NCBI RefSeq assembly: GCF_049310925.1
Contig: NZ_JBMERP010000005.1
Location: 1 to 64,000, forward strand
Source: Virgibacillus_F sp049310925
GTDB lineage: Bacteria; Bacillota; Bacilli; Bacillales; Amphibacillaceae
Direction: 5' to 3'
DNA length: 64,000 nt
How positions within the stretch are numbered: position 1 is the first letter of the stretch; each line of letters opens with the position of its first letter. This document shows, piece after piece, positions 1 to 8,121 of the stretch. A program made the position numbers and the translations under genes. The notes beneath the pieces are model-generated. The model was not told where the DNA came from, did not search any database, and saw nothing but the letters and a program-made list of their open reading frames with translations.

Positions 1-2
1 AA

Positions 3-380
3 ATAGCGGAAAAACTTTTAACAAAGGTAGGTCTTGCTGAAAAGATTGATGTGTACCCATACCAGTTGTCAGGTGGTCAACAACAACGTGTTGGAATTGC
101 TCGTGCGCTAGCTATGGACCCACAGCTCATTCTTTTTGACGAACCAACATCAGCACTTGACCCTGAGCTTGTTGGTGAAGTACTAAAGGTAATGAAAGAC
201 CTTGCAGAAGAGGGCATGACAATGGTCGTAGTAAGCCATGAAATGAAATTTGCAAAGGAAGCAGCAGATGAAGTATTGTTCATGGATAACGGTATCATTG
301 TTGAACGTGGTGACCCAAACGATATTTTTGACAATCCACAACAAGAACGAACAAAACAATTTCTTAGTAAACTTCAATAA
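3..380 (+). CDS. Polar amino-acid ABC transporter ATP-binding protein (3' part)
   Basis: This is the C-terminal half of an ATPase that energises uptake of polar amino acids (GlnQ/ArtM family) at the inner face of the membrane. The reading frame is open from the window edge, so the start and Walker A motif lie outside. Visible in order are the ABC signature LSGGQQQR, Walker B LILFDEPTSALD, and the H-loop VVSHE, then the family-typical tail with FMDNGIIVERG. The permease and binding-protein genes would be expected just upstream, outside the window. A hairpin terminator follows the stop codon. The family is certain; the transported amino acid cannot be told from this part. Confidence 0.93.
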   Translation: MAEKLLTKVGLAEKIDVYPYQLSGGQQQRVGIARALAMDPQLILFDEPTSALDPELVGEVLKVMKDLAEEGMTMVVVSHEMKFAKEAADEVLFMDNGIIVERGDPNDIFDNPQQERTKQFLSKLQ

Positions 381-385
381 AGAAC

Positions 386-421
386 AAAAGGCTGCCGTAA
401 CTGGTTGCCTTTAATTTTTAA
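386..421 (+). terminator. Terminator after the ABC ATPase
   Basis: An imperfect hairpin closed by AAAGGC / GCCTTT is followed by a T-rich run. It begins six bases after the ATPase stop and separates that gene from the glycosylase, which has its own ribosome site. Confidence 0.6.
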
Positions 422-437
422 TTAAAGGAGAGCTAGT

Positions 438-1028
438 ATGTACAATATGCTTAGCACAGATTTCTACAGTCAACCAACACTGGAGCTTGCAAAATCATTA
501 CTAGGATGTTTGCTGGTTAAAGAAACTTCTGATGGCACTGCATCCGGGATAATCGTAGAAACAGAAGCATACATGGGACCTGATGATCGCGCGGCACACA
601 GCTTTGGGAACCGCCGCACAAAACGAACCGAGGTTATGTTTGGTGAGCCTGGTATCACATATACCTACTCTATGCATACACATTGTCTTTTCAATGTAGT
701 GAGTGGTGAAGTAGGTTGTCCTGAAGCAATCCTGATCAGGGCAGTCGAGCCTATCGAAGGGATAGATTTGATGGCAAAAAGAAGACCTAAAGCAAAGAAA
801 CAAATTCAATGGACGAGTGGACCAGGAAAGTTAACGAAGGCTTTAGGAATCACAATGTCTGATTATGGTCATCCACTTAGCCAATCTCCCCTATGGATTT
901 CAGACGGTAAGCAAATAAGCCCGAATCTTATTGAATCTGGTCCTCGCATCGGGATCCAAAATTCAGGCGAGGCAGTAGAATATCCATGGCGTTTCTGGGT
1001 AAAGGACAGCAAATTTTTATCAAGATGA
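438..1028 (+). CDS. DNA-3-methyladenine glycosylase (AAG/MPG family)
   Basis: It excises alkylated purines such as 3-methyladenine as the first step of base excision repair in the cytoplasm. The 196-residue length is normal for bacterial AAG proteins. The family core is visible: SLLGCLLV near residue 21, the active-site segment VETEAYMG at about 40-47 containing the base-activating Glu, the DRAAHSF segment, and ILIRAVEPIEG near 98-108. The usual aromatic YVYxxYGMxxCLN stretch reads here as YTYSMHTHCLFNV, a small deviation in the part that lines the base pocket. The start is supported by AAAGGAGAGCTAGT just upstream. It appears to be a single-gene unit. A homologue in B. subtilis is aag (yxlJ). 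Confidence 0.93.
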   Translation: MYNMLSTDFYSQPTLELAKSLLGCLLVKETSDGTASGIIVETEAYMGPDDRAAHSFGNRRTKRTEVMFGEPGITYTYSMHTHCLFNVVSGEVGCPEAILIRAVEPIEGIDLMAKRRPKAKKQIQWTSGPGKLTKALGITMSDYGHPLSQSPLWISDGKQISPNLIESGPRIGIQNSGEAVEYPWRFWVKDSKFLSR

Positions 1029-1069
1029 AGGGAAGAATTACAACGTGAGTGAGAACCTTAGAAAAGATT

Positions 1070-1276
1070 CTATTCCTGCTTTTCCTTCATTTCCTTGTAG
1101 GCACTACAGAAATTATTATATGTTTCTTCCCCGAAACGATCTGCATTTTCTGAAAAAAATTCACTATTGGTTTGTTCCCTAGCTTCAACAAGGGTGCAAC
1201 CGAGGGTATTCATTCGTAACTTGAAATATGACTTAAAATAATCCTTGCTTAATGTTGACCCATTTTTAATGACCAA
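1070..1276 (-). CDS. Small protein of unknown function, TTG start
   Basis: A 68-residue, charged, soluble-looking protein with no signal peptide or membrane segment and no family I recognise. The start is a TTG codon, chosen because AAAGGAGG lies seven bases upstream in an otherwise ordinary intergenic stretch; no ATG in frame fits. The C-terminal half is rich in Glu and Lys and probably helical. It lies convergent with the glycosylase gene and just downstream of the glycerate kinase on the same strand (35 bp), so it could be co-transcribed with the kinase. The strong ribosome site is the main reason for calling it real. Confidence 0.6.
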   Translation of the reverse strand: MVIKNGSTLSKDYFKSYFKLRMNTLGCTLVEAREQTNSEFFSENADRFGEETYNNFCSAYKEMKEKQE

Positions 1277-1311
1277 TGCTATCCCTCCTTTATCTCCCAG
1301 GAAAACTGAGG

Positions 1312-2436
1312 TTAGATAGAACGCATCAAGTGGACTACCGATTTCGTTTGTTCATATAGTAGTTCCTCAGCTTTGTTAAGACTCTCCTCCAGGGATAGTG
1401 GCTGGTTTATAATTGAAAAACAACCGGAAAATTGCCCACGCAGGCTATCAAGGTTTCCCGATAGGCTCCCTGAAATTAACACAACAGGAACGCGGTAGCT
1501 TTGCGCAAGTATAGCAATATAACCAGGTGCTTTACCGTAAAGTGTCTGTTCATCACTTTTTCCTTCGCCAGTTATAACCAGGTCTGCCTGTTTAATAGAT
1601 GAATCTATTTTAGAGGCATCAGCGATTAATTTTGCACCCGAAACCAAACACCCTCCGATTGATAACATTGCAAATCCGATTCCACCCGCAGCCCCGGAAC
1701 CCGCTACTTCTTGGTAAGACTGCCCGATTTCCGCTTCAATTAAGTCTGCGAACTCCTGTATCCCTTTATCGTACTGCTTAACTTGCTCTTCATCTGCACC
1801 TTTTTGTGGTCCATAAATAACACTTGCACCTCTGGGTCCACGTAATGGATTGTCAACGTCACAAGCCACGCGTATATCAAGTTCCCCAAGTCTTGTATCC
1901 ATACAATCCAGACTTACCTTGTTAACCTCCAGCAGATCCTTTCCAAAACCACTTAGCTGTGTTCCATTCTTATCCCAAGCTCGTAATCCTAATGCTTGGA
2001 GCAGGCCTAATCCAGCATCATTAGTCGAACTTCCACCCAACCCAAGAATTATTGAAGTACACCCCTGTGCAAGCGCATCAAGTATTACTTCACCTACACC
2101 GTATGATGTTGTAATATCAGGATTTCGTTGATTAGATGGGATTAGATCTAGTCCAGCTATAGCAGCATATTCAATTATTGCTGTATTTTTGTCAACGATT
2201 CCATAGGTGGTTTCAATTTTATCACCTAATGGCCCTGTACAATTTATGGGTACACGTCTACTGTCAGACGACTCCAACAACGTTTCTAATGTACCTTCCC
2301 CACCATCTGCCATCGGTTTCTTGGTTACATTGCAGTTAGGAAAAATATCCAAAACAGCACGTTGCATAATATTTGCAGCCTGCGAAGCAGTCAAACTGTC
2401 TTTAAATGAATCCGGTGCAATCACTATATTTTTCAT
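1312..2436 (-). CDS. glxK: Glycerate kinase (GarK/GlxK family)
   Basis: It phosphorylates D-glycerate with ATP, feeding glycerate from glyoxylate or sugar-acid breakdown into glycolysis. At 374 residues it has the usual length for the type 1 glycerate kinase family. The N-terminal family signature is clear: IAPDSFKDSLTA at residues 6-17 and PMADGGEGT at about 41-49. The glycine-rich segments GLGGSSTNDAGLG, AGSGAAGGIGF and VITGEGKSDEQT follow in the expected order. The ATG is preceded by AGGGAG at good spacing. No glyoxylate carboligase or transporter lies nearby, so the local context does not say which pathway it serves. The 324 bp upstream hold a short AT-rich dyad and repeat element A. Confidence 0.93.
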   Translation of the reverse strand: MKNIVIAPDSFKDSLTASQAANIMQRAVLDIFPNCNVTKKPMADGGEGTLETLLESSDSRRVPINCTGPLGDKIETTYGIVDKNTAIIEYAAIAGLDLIPSNQRNPDITTSYGVGEVILDALAQGCTSIILGLGGSSTNDAGLGLLQALGLRAWDKNGTQLSGFGKDLLEVNKVSLDCMDTRLGELDIRVACDVDNPLRGPRGASVIYGPQKGADEEQVKQYDKGIQEFADLIEAEIGQSYQEVAGSGAAGGIGFAMLSIGGCLVSGAKLIADASKIDSSIKQADLVITGEGKSDEQTLYGKAPGYIAILAQSYRVPVVLISGSLSGNLDSLRGQFSGCFSIINQPLSLEESLNKAEELLYEQTKSVVHLMRSI

Positions 2437-2507
2437 TGTAATGATACTCCCTTAGAGCTTTTTTTCTAATAATAAAGTTATTTTCAATATCTAGTTCTAT
2501 TAACCAA

Positions 2508-2517
2508 AACATATGTT
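2508..2517. promoter_or_regulatory. Possible operator: AACATATGTT dyad upstream of glxK
   Basis: A perfect 10-bp palindrome lies about 70 bp upstream of glxK. A TTGACA hexamer is found on the minus strand just above it, but no good -10 box follows at standard spacing. It is a weak candidate and could be chance in AT-rich DNA. Confidence 0.25.
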
Positions 2518-2610
2518 CTTGTTTATGTCAAGATTAAGCTTAAATACCTGTTTTTTTTTAACTTTATAGTACAACATTATAAATTACTAGTTGATCATTC
2601 CTATTCATTT

Positions 2611-2704
2611 TTAGAAAACTTGGCTTATCGCCAAGCTTTAATGGCAAAAGCCTTAGTTGCACTTATGCAGTAAGAAAAGATTTATACTTTCTTACCTGCT
2701 AAAA
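2611..2704 (+). repeat. Dispersed element A, copy 1
   Basis: A 94-bp element that recurs nearly unchanged at 4971-5063 and 39186-39276, always in the plus orientation. It folds as three small hairpins in series: CTTGGC-TTATC-GCCAAG, then GGC-AAAA-GCC (GGC-GAAA-GCC in the other copies), then an AAGAAA / TTTCTT stem. The stretch TTAGTTGCACTTATG between the second and third hairpins is the most conserved unpaired part. The copy lies between two minus-strand genes. I do not recognise it as a named RNA family. Confidence 0.85.
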
Positions 2705-2710
2705 TTAAAA

Positions 2711-2738
2711 AAACCACTAAGACTATCCTTAATGGTTT
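2711..2738 (-). terminator. Rho-independent terminator for the 22-residue membrane peptide
   Basis: On the minus strand an 11-bp, nearly perfect stem (AAACCATTAAG / CTTAGTGGTTT) is followed by seven T residues. It comes 24 bp after the stop of the tiny gene at 2762-2830, which supports transcription of that gene from the minus strand. Confidence 0.75.
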
Positions 2739-2761
2739 TCCTTAAAAATGTTATATCACCT

Positions 2762-2830
2762 TTACAAAAGTGACAAGATCCAGCCGATAACAACAATTGC
2801 GCCTATAATCATTAAAACAGTCCGAAGCAT
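2762..2830 (-). CDS. 22-residue single-span membrane peptide
   Basis: This very short gene encodes a peptide whose centre, residues 5-22, is a single hydrophobic segment (VLMIIGAIVVIGWILSLL) after a short N-terminus containing one Arg. The ATG at 2830 was chosen because GAGAGG lies nine bases upstream; an ATG nine bases earlier would sit directly on that ribosome site. A strong terminator follows. The peptide has no recognisable family. Bacillaceae encode many such single-span peptides, some acting as membrane-protein partners or toxins, but nothing here shows which. A ribosome site, open frame and terminator together make it a credible gene. Confidence 0.55.
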   Translation of the reverse strand: MLRTVLMIIGAIVVIGWILSLL

Positions 2831-2936
2831 GAAATTCATCCTCTCATTCTTCATTAATTAGTGGTTATACTAAAATTACCCGAATTCGACTAATTATAAA
2901 CTATAATATGTATATGCTGAACAAACGTTTCATATG

Positions 2937-3164
2937 TTACTTTTGAATTTCAAATAAATCATCCAGCTTACTCGTCATAAACGCATGAGCGTCCTCTACT
3001 CCCTTGTTATAAAATAGCGGTGCAATCTCTTCAGTAATAAAATCAAAAATTAATAAAGATGCTAAATGACTAATGTCTTCTCCACGTTCCTTTTCAAAAT
3101 ACCCCTTTATTAGCCCAGCCATGTCATCCTTTTGTTCTTTTGTTAGTTGAAACTTTGACTTCAT
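2937..3164 (-). CDS. DUF2164 family protein
   Basis: A 75-residue soluble protein matching the DUF2164 family, whose function is not established. The family pattern is visible along its whole length: LTKEQKDDMAGLIKGYF near the N-terminus, the ERGEDISHLA segment at about 27-36, LIFDFITEEIAPLFYNKGV at about 38-56, and DAHAFMTSKLDDL at the end. It is predicted to be all-helical. It is a separate transcription unit opposite the M3 peptidase gene, with about 100 bp between the two starts. Confidence 0.85.
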   Translation of the reverse strand: MKSKFQLTKEQKDDMAGLIKGYFEKERGEDISHLASLLIFDFITEEIAPLFYNKGVEDAHAFMTSKLDDLFEIQK

Positions 3165-3270
3165 CTAAATCCCCCTAAACTTGTTTTTATTCAGTATAAC
3201 AATAATAGCATTTATAAAGCAGGAATTTGATGCATCATGTCGAATAAATAATTATTAGAGGAGGGTTTTA

Positions 3271-4968
3271 ATGCAAACGTTTGATAATTTTAACTATGAA
3301 CGCCCAAATCTAGGGAAAGAAAAAAGTGCGTTCACTAGTCTACTAAACACATTTAAGACAGCATCCTCGATTGAGGAAGCTAACAAAGCAATTAATGAAA
3401 TTAACGAATTTCGAAATCATTTATCAACGCTGTTTAACCTTGTCTACATCCGCTCATCCATTGATACAAACGATGACTTTTATCAAAAGGAACGTGACTT
3501 CTTTGACGACATTGATCCCGAAATCAAAGAAATTAATACCGATTTCTACAAGGAGTTAGTCAAATCACCTTACCGTGATGATTTAGAAAAGCAGTGGGGA
3601 GAACAGTTATTCCAAATTGCAGATTTTGAAATCAAAGCATTTGATCCTAAAGTAATGAAGTTGCTTCAAAAAGAGAATAAGCTAACCTCTAAATATTCTA
3701 AGCTTGTAGCGTCAGCAGAAGTGGAATTTGAAGGGAAAACGTTAACTCTTGCCCAACTGAGTCCTTTTGCACAGGACAAAACTAGGGAAGTTAGAAAGAA
3801 AGCCGTTGAAGCAAGCGCTGGATTTTTTGCCCAGCATGCAGAGGAATTTGATACGATTTATGATCAACTGGTGAAAACCCGCCATGAAATCGCAACAACA
3901 TTAGGATATAAGAACTTTGTGGAGTTGGGATATATCCGCATGCTTCGTATTGATTATGATGCTGGCAATGTATCTATTTTCCGAAAACAAGTTCGCGAAT
4001 CCATCGTTCCTCTTGTTACAAAGCTTTACGAGAAACAAGCAGTACGAATTGGTGTTGATTCACTTAAAAGCTATGACGAATCATTTAAATTTAAAACAGG
4101 CAATGCAATTCCAAAAGGTACACCTGAATGGATTATAGAAAATGGAAAGAAAATGTATGAGGAATTATCAGCAGAAACAAATGAATTTTTCCATTATATG
4201 TTAGATCGCAAATTGATGGATTTAGAAGCGAAAAAAGGTAAAGAAGCTGGTGGATACTGCACGTTTATCGACGATTACCAGTCACCGTTTATTTTCGCCA
4301 ACTTCAATGGTACCTCTGGTGATATAGATGTACTGACACATGAGGCAGGACACGCATTTCAGGTTTACGAAAGCCGTAATATTGGTATTCCTGAATATAT
4401 CTGGCCAACCCATGAATCAGCTGAAATCCACTCCATGAGCATGGAATTTTTTACATGGCCCTGGATGGAATTGTTTTTCAAAGAAGATACGGAAAAGTAC
4501 AAGTACTCCCATTTAGCAGATGGTTTACAGTTCTTGCCATATGGTGTTGCCGTTGATGAATTTCAACATCTCGTTTATGAGAACCCAGAGTGGTCACCAG
4601 ATGAACGTAACCAGGCATGGAAAAAGCTCGAGAAAATCTATTTACCACACCGGGATTACGATGGAAATGAATACTTTGAGTCCGGTAGATTCTGGCAGCG
4701 CCAGGGTCATATTTATGATGTTCCTTTTTATTACATCGACTATACGCTTGCACAAATTTGTGCCTTCCAATTCTGGCAGCGCGCACAAGAAAATCATCAG
4801 TTAGCCTGGAATGACTACATAAAATTATGTCAACTAGGCGGTAAAAAGCCATTTCTCAGCTTAGTAGAATCAGCAAATTTGCAATCTCCTTTTAAAGAAG
4901 GAACCGTAGAATCTATAGTAGAGACTATTGAAAAATGGTTGGATTCAGTCGACGACAAATCACTTTAA
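3271..4968 (+). CDS. M3 family oligoendopeptidase (PepF-like)
   Basis: A cytoplasmic zinc metallopeptidase that degrades oligopeptides. The zinc-binding motif HEAGH lies at residues 357-361, and the third ligand is expected in ESAEIHSMSMEFF about 25 residues later, the normal arrangement of the M3 (thimet) family. At 565 residues, with the N-terminal signature FDNFNYERPNL, it fits the M3B subgroup that is similar to but distinct from classical PepF. There is no signal peptide. GAGGAGGG precedes the ATG. Repeat element A begins two bases after the stop codon, so the 3' end of this mRNA probably carries its hairpins. Confidence 0.93.
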   Translation: MQTFDNFNYERPNLGKEKSAFTSLLNTFKTASSIEEANKAINEINEFRNHLSTLFNLVYIRSSIDTNDDFYQKERDFFDDIDPEIKEINTDFYKELVKSPYRDDLEKQWGEQLFQIADFEIKAFDPKVMKLLQKENKLTSKYSKLVASAEVEFEGKTLTLAQLSPFAQDKTREVRKKAVEASAGFFAQHAEEFDTIYDQLVKTRHEIATTLGYKNFVELGYIRMLRIDYDAGNVSIFRKQVRESIVPLVTKLYEKQAVRIGVDSLKSYDESFKFKTGNAIPKGTPEWIIENGKKMYEELSAETNEFFHYMLDRKLMDLEAKKGKEAGGYCTFIDDYQSPFIFANFNGTSGDIDVLTHEAGHAFQVYESRNIGIPEYIWPTHESAEIHSMSMEFFTWPWMELFFKEDTEKYKYSHLADGLQFLPYGVAVDEFQHLVYENPEWSPDERNQAWKKLEKIYLPHRDYDGNEYFESGRFWQRQGHIYDVPFYYIDYTLAQICAFQFWQRAQENHQLAWNDYIKLCQLGGKKPFLSLVESANLQSPFKEGTVESIVETIEKWLDSVDDKSL

Positions 4969-4970
4969 GA

Positions 4971-5063
4971 TTAGAAAACTTGGCTTATCGCCAAGCCTTA
5001 ATGGCGAAAGCCCTAGTTGCACTTATGAATTAAGAAAGGACTTATTACTTTCTTACCTGCTAA
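4971..5063 (+). repeat. Dispersed element A, copy 2
   Basis: A second full copy of element A, two bases after the stop of the M3 peptidase gene. The first hairpin is identical to copy 1. The second has the GNRA loop form GGC-GAAA-GCC. The third has AAGAAAG / CTTTCTT. It is directly followed by element B copy 1, so two unrelated repeats abut here and fill most of the 348-bp gap before ywbE. Confidence 0.85.
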
Positions 5064-5065
5064 CA

Positions 5066-5270
5066 AAAGCGTAGGCGCCCGTTTATTGCCGTATGTCCTG
5101 TGCCCACGCAAAGTGGCGGTTTTAATCGAACATCCTTTATGAGATATAGGAAACATGAAGAGCGTAAGCTGTAGGACGTTCGACTAATGTCGAACTGTTA
5201 TCGTAAGGAGGTCATGTGCGACACTAGGTAATGGGCGCTGGAGCTGGACGTGGCTGTTTAGGTGTCTTGT
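5066..5270 (+). repeat. Dispersed structured element B, copy 1
   Basis: About 205 bp, G+C-richer than its surroundings, related to 11093-11305. The shared 3' core runs TTATCGTAA(G/A)(G/A)AGGTCA...AGGTAATG...GCGCTGGACG-like. Internal hairpins include GTTCGAC-TAAT-GTCGAAC, and GGCGCC near the left end can pair with GGCGCT near the right end. No credible reading frame is present. I believe such elements occur widely in Bacillaceae, but that is from memory. Confidence 0.7.
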
Positions 5271-5274
5271 TAGA

Positions 5275-5317
5275 AAAAATAACCGCTACCCCCACTTAAT
5301 AGAGGTAGCGGTTATTT
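5275..5317. terminator. Bidirectional terminator at the 3' end of ywbE
   Basis: A perfect 10-bp stem (AACCGCTACC / GGTAGCGGTT) is flanked by an A-run on one side and a T-rich run on the other. It would end ywbE transcription from the right and any transcript passing through the repeats from the left. Confidence 0.85.
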
Positions 5318-5514
5318 TATTTGCCAGTACTCACACGACCAACCTGGCCGTCTTCAAGGCGAACTTTTATTCCGTGTGGATGAAATGAAGATTTTGTTAA
5401 CAAATCCTTTACCACACCATTAGTCAGTTGACCAGTACGTTGGTCTTTTTTTAATACTACATCTACTTCCAGCCCCGGATGCACTTGATCCCGGTATCTT
5501 CCATCAACTGTCAT
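5317..5514 (-). CDS. ywbE: YwbE family conserved small protein
   Basis: A 65-residue protein closely resembling B. subtilis YwbE, whose function is unknown. The family-specific pattern is complete: VHPGLEVDVVLKKDQRTG, then TNGVVKDLLT, then HPHGIKVRLEDGQVGRV at the C-terminus. It is predicted to be a small beta-rich, SH3-like fold that could bind nucleic acid, but that is inference. AGAGAGGG precedes the ATG. It is monocistronic, with its own terminator. Confidence 0.9.
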   Translation of the reverse strand: MTVDGRYRDQVHPGLEVDVVLKKDQRTGQLTNGVVKDLLTKSSFHPHGIKVRLEDGQVGRVSTGK

Positions 5515-5566
5515 GTTAACGACCCTCTCTAGCTAAAGCTAGTTTCATTATACATGAGAATCTTGC

Positions 5567-6394
5567 TTACTTCATCCACTCCGGCTTACCAAATCCTTTA
5601 AACTTCTCATCGATAATTTCTTCAAATTCCGGTGATTCAATAACTTCTTTGATATCCTTTGCCCAGTTTGTATCTAGATCTTTTGTATTTACAACTACCC
5701 TGTTGCGATAATCATCAGGCATATTTTCAAGAACCAATGCATCTAGTAAATCTAAATCTGCTGCTAGTGCATAATTCCCCGGTACTGCTGCCAAATCTTC
5801 AGTCTCAACGGTTCGCGGTAATTGCCCGGCTTCTACTTGTTGGAAAACAAGATTTTTAGGATTTTCAATTACATCATCAATAGTTGCACGTAGTGGATCA
5901 ATATCGTCTTTAATTTTTATTAATCCAGCATCCTGTAGCATAATTAAAGTTCTTGCGAGATTAGTTGGATCGTTTGCAATTGTAATTGCACTACCATCCT
6001 CGATTGCTTCTAGTGAATCATATTTGTTTGAATAAACACCCATTGGAGCTGTTGGTACTATTTTTATTTCAGATAGATCCATGTTATGTTCTTTTTCAAA
6101 GGCTTCAAAATATATTTTATGCTGAAATAAATTGGCATCCAAGTCACCGTTGTGGAGCGCCTTGTTTGGTTGTATATAATCACTAAACTCCGTATTTTTA
6201 ACCGTGTATCCTTTTTCCTCAAGTAATGGTTTCAATGCCTTTGTTACCATGTCACTATAAGGTCCGACCGTTGCGCCAAAATTGATTACCTTCTTGTCAT
6301 CACCTGATCCACCAGTTGCACCCTCATTTGATCCACAAGCAGCAAGCACCAACACTATTAATAAAGTAAAAATTAATCCTAAACCTTTTTTCAT
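5567..6394 (-). CDS. metQ: Methionine ABC transporter substrate-binding lipoprotein MetQ
   Basis: The extracellular methionine-binding lipoprotein of the MetNIQ importer (NlpA family). The signal peptide ends in a lipobox LVLAACG with the lipidated Cys at residue 20, followed by a Ser/Gly/Asn-rich linker. The mature domain shows the NlpA pattern: INFGATVGPYSDM, YIQPNKALHNGDLDANLFQH and APMGVYSNK, then ITIANDPTNLARTL. At 275 residues it has the normal length. It is the last gene of the metN-metI-metQ operon, 17 bp after metI, downstream of a SAM riboswitch, which independently supports methionine as substrate. Confidence 0.95.
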   Translation of the reverse strand: MKKGLGLIFTLLIVLVLAACGSNEGATGGSGDDKKVINFGATVGPYSDMVTKALKPLLEEKGYTVKNTEFSDYIQPNKALHNGDLDANLFQHKIYFEAFEKEHNMDLSEIKIVPTAPMGVYSNKYDSLEAIEDGSAITIANDPTNLARTLIMLQDAGLIKIKDDIDPLRATIDDVIENPKNLVFQQVEAGQLPRTVETEDLAAVPGNYALAADLDLLDALVLENMPDDYRNRVVVNTKDLDTNWAKDIKEVIESPEFEEIIDEKFKGFGKPEWMK

Positions 6395-6411
6395 TTTATA
6401 ATTCCTCCCTT

Positions 6412-7077
6412 TTATCGTTTGTTTACTGCTTTTGCAATAAAGTCCCCTGTATATTGAATCACTTGAACTAGTACTATTAAGACTACTATCGTCGTGTACA
6501 TTACTAAATCATCGTAGCGGTAATAACCATATCTTATCGCCAAATCTCCAATACCTCCGCCGCCAATTGCACCAGCCATCGCTGAATAACCGATTAAGCT
6601 AATTGTTGTAATTGTAAGGCCACTAATTATCCCTGGTTTTGCTTCAGGCAAGATAATATCCTTTATAATCATCCAAGGAGAGGCACCTACTGAAATCGCT
6701 GCTTCAATTACTCCTCTATCAATCTCCCTGGCTGAGGACTCTACTATTCTCGCAAAAAATGGAATAGCTGCAACGGATAACGGTACTGCCGCTGCAGTTG
6801 GACCAATTGTTGTCCCCAATATTTCGTTTGTAAAAGGTAACAGAAATATTAGTAGAATGATAAATGGAATGGAGCGAATAAGGTTTGTGACTATACCCGC
6901 AATACCTTTTACTACTTTATTTTCCAAAAAGAACCCTTTGTCAGTCACATATAACAGAATCCCAAGCGGAAGACCGATCACAATAGCAACAAGCAGCGCA
7001 ATACCAACCATGTACAGTGTTTGAAAGAAAGCAGTATTTAACTCTGGCAAAATTTCAATCAACCGGCTAAATTCCAT
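6412..7077 (-). CDS. metI: Methionine ABC transporter permease MetI
   Basis: The membrane-spanning subunit of the MetNIQ methionine importer. The 221-residue protein has about five hydrophobic spans and the BPD permease EAA loop, here EAAISVGASPWMIIKDIILPEAKPG in two adjacent parts, at about residues 125-149, which docks on the ATPase. GGGGIGDLAIRYGYYR near the C-terminus is typical of MetI. Its start overlaps the end of metN by 11 bp, indicating translational coupling. Regulation is through the upstream S-box. Confidence 0.95.
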   Translation of the reverse strand: MEFSRLIEILPELNTAFFQTLYMVGIALLVAIVIGLPLGILLYVTDKGFFLENKVVKGIAGIVTNLIRSIPFIILLIFLLPFTNEILGTTIGPTAAAVPLSVAAIPFFARIVESSAREIDRGVIEAAISVGASPWMIIKDIILPEAKPGIISGLTITTISLIGYSAMAGAIGGGGIGDLAIRYGYYRYDDLVMYTTIVVLIVLVQVIQYTGDFIAKAVNKR

Positions 7078-8080
7078 ATTGAATCACCTCCACCTGTTTC
7101 ACGCGATTCTCTAAATAAGCAATTGCTTTTTCCACTTCATCCTTACTTCCGTTCAATTCCATAATAAAGATTCCAAGTGGTGCATCCTGAATATATTCAA
7201 CTTTTCCGTGTAAAATATTTCCGCTAACCTGAAAGCCCTGCAACATATCGGATACGATTGCTTCTTCAGCAAGCTTTCCTCGAAACTGAAGCTTTACTAG
7301 TGTACCCTCACACGCAGCCAGTAGCTTTTCAGGTAAAGTAAATTGTAATATAGTTTGAATAAAGTTTTTGGTTAGCTCCTCTTTTGGTTTTGAGAAAATG
7401 TCATATACGGGACCTCTCTCAACAATCCGGCCATCCTGCATAACTGCACAACGATGACAAATTTCTTTTACAACCTCCATCTCATGTGTTATTAAAACCA
7501 CTGTGATGCCAAGTTCTGTATTAATTTTTTTCAATAAAGCCAAGATGGACTTGGTAGTGCTGGGGTCAAGTGATGACGTTGCCTCGTCACACAATAGCAC
7601 TTTCGGATTATTCGCAAGCGCCCTGGCAATACTGACTCGCTGCTTTTGACCACCGCTTAGCTGAGCTGGGTAATGATTAACTTTGTCAGATAAACCTACT
7701 AATTCCAGTAGTTCTATTACTCTATATTTACGACTGACCTTTCCAATTCCCGCTGCTTTTAATGCAAATGACACATTTTCAAATACTGTTTTAGAAGCGA
7801 CTAAATGAAATCCTTGAAAAATCATTCCGATTGATTGTCTTGCTGTTCGCAACTCTCTTGGTGACAACGTTAGTAAGTTAACACCGCCAACAAGGACAGC
7901 TCCTGAAGTTGGACGCTCCAGAATGTTCATACACCTGAGCAACGTACTTTTACCAGCACCACTGTAGCCAACAATCCCGTAAATTTCACCTTTGTTGACT
8001 TCCAATGAAACACGATCAACACCAACTACTTGTTGATTTTTTGTAAAATAAATCTTTTCTATATCCTGAAGTTCAATCAT
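7067..8080 (-). CDS. metN: Methionine ABC transporter ATP-binding protein MetN
   Basis: The ATPase of the MetNIQ importer. Walker A GYSGAGKST lies at residues 38-46, the signature LSGGQKQRVS and Walker B VLLCDEATSSLD follow, and the last 75 or so residues form a NIL regulatory domain (FMELNGSKDEVEKAI-like, partly seen as GIFIMELNGSKDEV). The start at 8080 (MIELQDIEK) was chosen over an ATG eight codons upstream because AAAGGGG lies seven bases before it. It is the first gene after the SAM riboswitch, so the whole operon should be off when SAM is plentiful. Confidence 0.95.
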   Translation of the reverse strand: MIELQDIEKIYFTKNQQVVGVDRVSLEVNKGEIYGIVGYSGAGKSTLLRCMNILERPTSGAVLVGGVNLLTLSPRELRTARQSIGMIFQGFHLVASKTVFENVSFALKAAGIGKVSRKYRVIELLELVGLSDKVNHYPAQLSGGQKQRVSIARALANNPKVLLCDEATSSLDPSTTKSILALLKKINTELGITVVLITHEMEVVKEICHRCAVMQDGRIVERGPVYDIFSKPKEELTKNFIQTILQFTLPEKLLAACEGTLVKLQFRGKLAEEAIVSDMLQGFQVSGNILHGKVEYIQDAPLGIFIMELNGSKDEVEKAIAYLENRVKQVEVIQYGI

Positions 8081-8121
8081 CAGCTGTCCCCTTTCTTGTC
8101 TCACTCTAAAGATTGGAACGT

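Noticed and set aside
4478..4852. 124-codon minus-strand open frame
   Set aside because: Antisense to the M3 peptidase; no start signals.
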